Of a DNA stretch of 64,000 nt, positions 60,752-64,000 are shown one piece after another. The notes beneath the pieces are model-generated. The model did no database searches. It was not told where the DNA came from and saw nothing but the letters and a program-made list of their open reading frames with translations. The first letter of the stretch is position 1. Every line of letters starts with the position of its first letter. Origin of the DNA: Paenibacillus sp. FJAT-26967 (GTDB lineage Bacteria > Bacillota > Bacilli > Paenibacillales > NBRC-103111); contig NZ_LMXH01000002.1 in the NCBI RefSeq assembly GCF_001541095.1, forward strand, positions 181,010 to 245,009, given 5' to 3'. A program made the translations under genes and the position numbers.

Positions 60752-61426
60752 ATGAAAAGCCCTTCGGCAACGCAGAATGAGTGTACGACAGCAAAGCCGA
60801 AGGTGGGATGCGCATTGTTCAAACACTTGTTCGCTACAATGAATGACGTTCTGGATGATATTCTCCGGCAGATGCCGAGTGCATCGGGCGCTTTGAGGGC
60901 TGAGCTCCAGCAAGAACTGCAGGCTCTCAAAGCGATAAGCGATGACTGCATCGAGCAGTGGTTATTGTTTGAGGAAAAGCTGGGACAGACGCTGGTATTT
61001 CCGGATGAACCGCAGCCGGAACCGGTTCAGGAGCATCCTGCTTCAGCTTGTGCACATGAACCCGTCCCGGTTGAAGGAAAATCCGCTCAGGAGTTTATCC
61101 GCGGTCAGGGCTATTACAAGCTGCTTATGTATGATCAGGCTATTCATGAGTTCGAGATGCTTGTCAACCGTGAGCCTGACTTTCTTCTTGCGCGGGCATA
61201 TCTGGCCATGGGGTATTTGCGCAAAGGTAACACAGGTGAATCCGCCCGGCACTTTAGTCTGCTTGTGGACTTGACCGAGAATGCTCAGATGAAGGCTTTG
61301 TCTTACAATGCTATGGGCTGCATCCAGTTTCAGAACCGCAATTTGGAACAGGCGCTGGAATATTTTAAGAAAGCTTATCACGCCGATCCGGATTGTCTTG
61401 AGCTTTTATCCGCTTCAGATGAATAG
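60752..61426 (+). CDS. Tetratricopeptide-repeat protein upstream of dinG
   Basis: 224 residues: helical N-terminal part, acidic Pro-rich linker near residues 90-110, then about three TPR units (GYYKLLMYDQAIHEFEMLVN, LARAYLAMGYLRKGNTGESA, NLEQALEYFKKAYHADPDCL). The start is uncertain: ATG 60752 has a poor RBS, while in-frame TTG 60815 has AGGTGGG upstream. Function unknown. Confidence 0.75.
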   Translation: MKSPSATQNECTTAKPKVGCALFKHLFATMNDVLDDILRQMPSASGALRAELQQELQALKAISDDCIEQWLLFEEKLGQTLVFPDEPQPEPVQEHPASACAHEPVPVEGKSAQEFIRGQGYYKLLMYDQAIHEFEMLVNREPDFLLARAYLAMGYLRKGNTGESARHFSLLVDLTENAQMKALSYNAMGCIQFQNRNLEQALEYFKKAYHADPDCLELLSASDE

Positions 61427-61473
61427 GAGTCATAAGGATGTAAAGAATCGTTTTCCCTGCGGCTCTTCGTTTG

Positions 61474-61482
61474 TGGTATGAT
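61474..61482 (+). promoter_or_regulatory. Candidate extended -10 promoter of dinG
   Basis: TGGTATGAT, 37 bases before the start. Confidence 0.4.
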
Positions 61483-61518
61483 AAGAGAGAAGCTGGGAAA
61501 GGGAGAAGGCTTGAACTT

Positions 61519-64000
61519 ATGAAATTTGCTGTTTTGGATTTTGAAACGACAGGAACCGGTCCTGCGGACGAACTGATTCAAGTAGGGCTGGTTATTATAG
61601 ATGATATGGAAGTGACCGACAGGTATACTTCCCTGGTAAATCCAGGGGTTAGTATACCTTCTTCGATTACAGAACTAACAGGCATTACCGACGAAATGGT
61701 AGAGCATGCGCCGAAGCTGGATGAGATTATGGGTGAAATGTACCCGCTCTTATTCGATTGTGTGCTGGTCGCTCATCATGCTGCCTTCGATTTGGGTTTT
61801 CTTCAGCGTGCACTTCGCAAAACAGGCTATCCTGACTTCAGCGGACGTGTGCTGGACACGATCGATATGCTCCGGATTATGTACCCCTCTCTGCCGACTT
61901 ATCAGCTTGGGATGGTTGCAGGAGCTTTCGGAATCGTTCATGAGCGTCCTCACCAGGCGGACAGCGATGCCGATGTAACAGCAGAAATTTGGATCCGGAG
62001 TGTAAACCGGTTATTTTCGCTGCCGCTCCTAACGGTACAAAGGCTGGCGCATCTGCTTCCGGCGGAGAATAGTGACCTGGGCTGGTTTCTTTCTGAAACC
62101 GCACGTTACAAAGAGCACCAGACGCCGCTGGACCAAGACGCCCACCAATACTTCCGGCAGTTTGCATTGAACGTGGAGGATTGGGGGGACGAGCCACCTG
62201 TCCGTGATGAGAGCGACGTTCTGGAGCTAAATCCGGATTTCGACGAAGTGTATGAAGAAGTCAAATCCGCTCTGCAGAAGAAATTTGAGCATTTCGAAAG
62301 CCGCGAAGCCCAGGAAATGATGATTCACGAAATTGAATCGGCCTTTGAAGAAGACAGGCATTTAATGATTGAGGCCGGTACCGGTACAGGTAAATCGCTG
62401 GGTTATTTAATTCCATCGCTGTACTACGGAATTAAAAATGACGAGAAAGTGGTTGTCAGCACTCATACCATTAATTTACAGGAGCAGCTCCGGGAACGGG
62501 ACGTTCCGCTGCTGCACGATATTTTTCCAATCGGCTTTCGTGCTTCTGTCTTGAAAGGCCGCAGTCATTATCTGTGCTTACGCAAGTTTGAGAACCGCAT
62601 TAATACGCTGGATTTTGATCCGGGTAAAGAAGACGCCATTACTGCCGCTCAGATGGTGGTATGGCTCAGCGAGACGAAGACAGGCGATGAGGAAGAGCTG
62701 CACTTCGGCAACAAGGGTGCTGCCTTCTGGCATACGGTTTCCAGTGATGCCGAATCGTGCCAGAACCGGCAGTGCCCGTGGTTCAAGAAATGCTTTTATC
62801 ATCGTGCACGGCATGAAGCGAACAATTCTGACGTCGTGATAACGAATCACTCGTTGCTGTTTACGGACATGAAGGCGGAGAACCGGGTTCTACCCGCATA
62901 CAAGAGGCTGGTGCTCGATGAGGCTCACCATTTTGAAGAGGTCGCCAGCAAGCATCTCGGTAAAGATCTGCATCACCTTGGGCTGACGAACTGGCTTCTG
63001 TTCTTATTCAAAGATAGCAAAAACGGACAGCTTCCCATGCTCCGCACCAAGCTGCAGCGGTATAACGATGATTACCGGGCAGCCACCTGGATGAGCGGGA
63101 TTGATCATCTGTATCCGAAGCTCATCACGATTAAGGAAGAATGGGACTTCTTATGTGAGAAGTTGTATGAACTTTTGCAGACGAATGCGGAGCCGGGACA
63201 AATCGACCCCGGGCAGCTCGTCATGCGGCTCAAGAAAGATTCACTTCCTTCGAACTGGAAGGACCTGATGGCCCTGGAAGATAATTTGTATCTTCATTTG
63301 CAAGAGGTTCACAAATCGATCGATTCGATGGTCCAGGATATGAAGGAAGTTCAGGAGGAATACGATCTCCAGAGCTTTGTCACGGATCTCAGCGGCGTCG
63401 GCAAAGAACTTCAGAATATTAAAGAAACCTTACGTTTCTTTATGAAACAGTCGGACGACCAGTTCGTGTACTGGATAGAAGCGGGAACTTACAGCAAGAG
63501 CCGCTCCATCAGTCTCATCAGCGTACCCATGGATGTAAGCCCGCTGATCCGGGAACATTTTTTCGAGAATAAAGACAGTGTCATCATGACCTCCGCGACC
63601 TTATCGGTTAATAAGTCATTCCAGTATTCGCTGGATCAGTTTGGCCTGAAGCAGCCTGCCGAGCCGAATGAAGAGTCAGGCAAGGCAAAGCTGCGCACCG
63701 TTCTGCTTCCTTCGCCGTTTCAGTACCGTCAGCAGGCCCTTGTCTGTATACCGAGAGGGTTTCCTGTTATCAAGGGTCGAAGCGGCGAGGAGGAGTTCCT
63801 GCAAGCTCTGACAGATTCCTTGACGGAAGTCGCGATAGCGACCAAAGGCCGGATGCTGATTCTGTTTACGTCCAACCGTATGCTGAAGCAGGCCCATGCC
63901 GTCCTCAAGAGCAATTTGAAGCCTCATGGCATCCACGTGCTCGGACAAGGGGTGGACAGCGGCAACCGGAGCAAGCTGACCCGTTTGTTTCAGGACCACG
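61519..64000 (+). CDS. dinG: DinG-family helicase with N-terminal exonuclease domain (3' end cut)
   Basis: Open to the window end (827 codons visible). N-terminal DnaQ-like 3'-5' exonuclease (LDFETTGTGP with D7/E9; HQADSDADVT). The XPD-like helicase has Walker A GTGTGKS (about 287-293) and DEAH at about 467-470. Iron-sulfur cysteines: one in HYLCLRKF, three in CQNRQCPWFKKC with the x4 and x5 spacing known for E. coli DinG, so a 4Fe-4S cluster is likely. Starts ATG 61519 after GGGAAAGGGAGAAGG. Confidence 0.94.
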   Translation, partial: MKFAVLDFETTGTGPADELIQVGLVIIDDMEVTDRYTSLVNPGVSIPSSITELTGITDEMVEHAPKLDEIMGEMYPLLFDCVLVAHHAAFDLGFLQRALRKTGYPDFSGRVLDTIDMLRIMYPSLPTYQLGMVAGAFGIVHERPHQADSDADVTAEIWIRSVNRLFSLPLLTVQRLAHLLPAENSDLGWFLSETARYKEHQTPLDQDAHQYFRQFALNVEDWGDEPPVRDESDVLELNPDFDEVYEEVKSALQKKFEHFESREAQEMMIHEIESAFEEDRHLMIEAGTGTGKSLGYLIPSLYYGIKNDEKVVVSTHTINLQEQLRERDVPLLHDIFPIGFRASVLKGRSHYLCLRKFENRINTLDFDPGKEDAITAAQMVVWLSETKTGDEEELHFGNKGAAFWHTVSSDAESCQNRQCPWFKKCFYHRARHEANNSDVVITNHSLLFTDMKAENRVLPAYKRLVLDEAHHFEEVASKHLGKDLHHLGLTNWLLFLFKDSKNGQLPMLRTKLQRYNDDYRAATWMSGIDHLYPKLITIKEEWDFLCEKLYELLQTNAEPGQIDPGQLVMRLKKDSLPSNWKDLMALEDNLYLHLQEVHKSIDSMVQDMKEVQEEYDLQSFVTDLSGVGKELQNIKETLRFFMKQSDDQFVYWIEAGTYSKSRSISLISVPMDVSPLIREHFFENKDSVIMTSATLSVNKSFQYSLDQFGLKQPAEPNEESGKAKLRTVLLPSPFQYRQQALVCIPRGFPVIKGRSGEEEFLQALTDSLTEVAIATKGRMLILFTSNRMLKQAHAVLKSNLKPHGIHVLGQGVDSGNRSKLTRLFQDH

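Noticed and set aside
1-64000. CRISPR arrays, insertion sequences, prophage or replication origin
   Set aside because: No regularly spaced repeats, transposase, integrase, phage structural genes or DnaA-box clusters were seen; the window is conserved core chromosome.

Overview
The window is a contiguous stretch of the chromosome of a spore-forming, low-to-mid GC Gram-positive bacterium, most likely Paenibacillus or a close Paenibacillaceae relative. The signs are strong purine-rich ribosome-binding sites, many GTG/TTG starts, consensus sigma-A promoters, T-rich intrinsic terminators, sporulation genes (ypeB, spoVIF, spoIVA, ypjB, the YIEGIA pair) and a gene order that follows the Bacillus subtilis ypbH-to-dinG region with lineage-specific gains and losses. 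No transposase, prophage or CRISPR array was seen. Nearly all genes are on the + strand; only 49924-50796 and 51022-51453 are on the - strand. Species assignment is inference from synteny and protein style; no database search was run.

Layout. 1-5113: a cut-off membrane protein gene, mecA, glutamate dehydrogenase, prsW, a tiny Cys-rich protein and ypeB. 5300-13942: a PilZ brake protein, ypfB, cmk-plsC-rpsA, fni, yphA, the YIEGIA protein with its small partner, der and plsY. 14003-20035: gpsA, spoVIF, two ferredoxins flanking a nucleotidyltransferase-like gene, a lipoprotein, spoIVA and hbs. 20297-23322: an accessory-looking segment with an AT-rich secreted protein, tRNA-Pro(GGG), a sugar-dehydrogenase lipoprotein and then mtrB (TRAP). 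24011-30405: hepS-menG-mqnP-ubiX-mqnA-hepT, which joins the menaquinone side chain and futalosine-type head-group genes, then ndk and cheR.

30826-40918 is the aromatic amino acid supercluster aroC-aroB-aroH / trpD-C-F-B-A-hisC-tyrA. Its trp leader has an almost perfectly periodic TRAP-binding array, but trpE is missing from the expected slot and so is the EPSP synthase gene after tyrA. 41004-44211 holds an apparent small RNA gene with cre-like boxes, an ECF sigma factor with a zinc-finger anti-sigma factor, and a phosphatase. 44324-50796: carbonic anhydrase-like protein, IDEAL protein, ypiF, the qcrABC menaquinol:cytochrome c reductase, ypjA, ypjB and ypjC. 51022-64000: a secreted repeat-motif protein, ypjD, a TPR protein, dapB, mgsA, bshB1-bshA (bacillithiol), cca, birA, panB-C-D, a TPR protein and the 5' part of dinG, cut by the window end.

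Most noteworthy are: (i) an undescribed ~74-nt RNA gene at 41088-41161 with a consensus promoter, a perfect cre box between -35 and -10, and anti-Shine-Dalgarno-like segments; (ii) the TRAP leader without trpE; (iii) a perfect 41-bp palindrome inside fni; (iv) a 16-bp perfect hairpin burying the ypjB ribosome-binding site and start; (v) a U-UUU-UUG slippery site in the anti-sigma gene whose -1 frame encodes a membrane-like segment; (vi) a nucleotidyltransferase-like gene between two ferredoxin genes.
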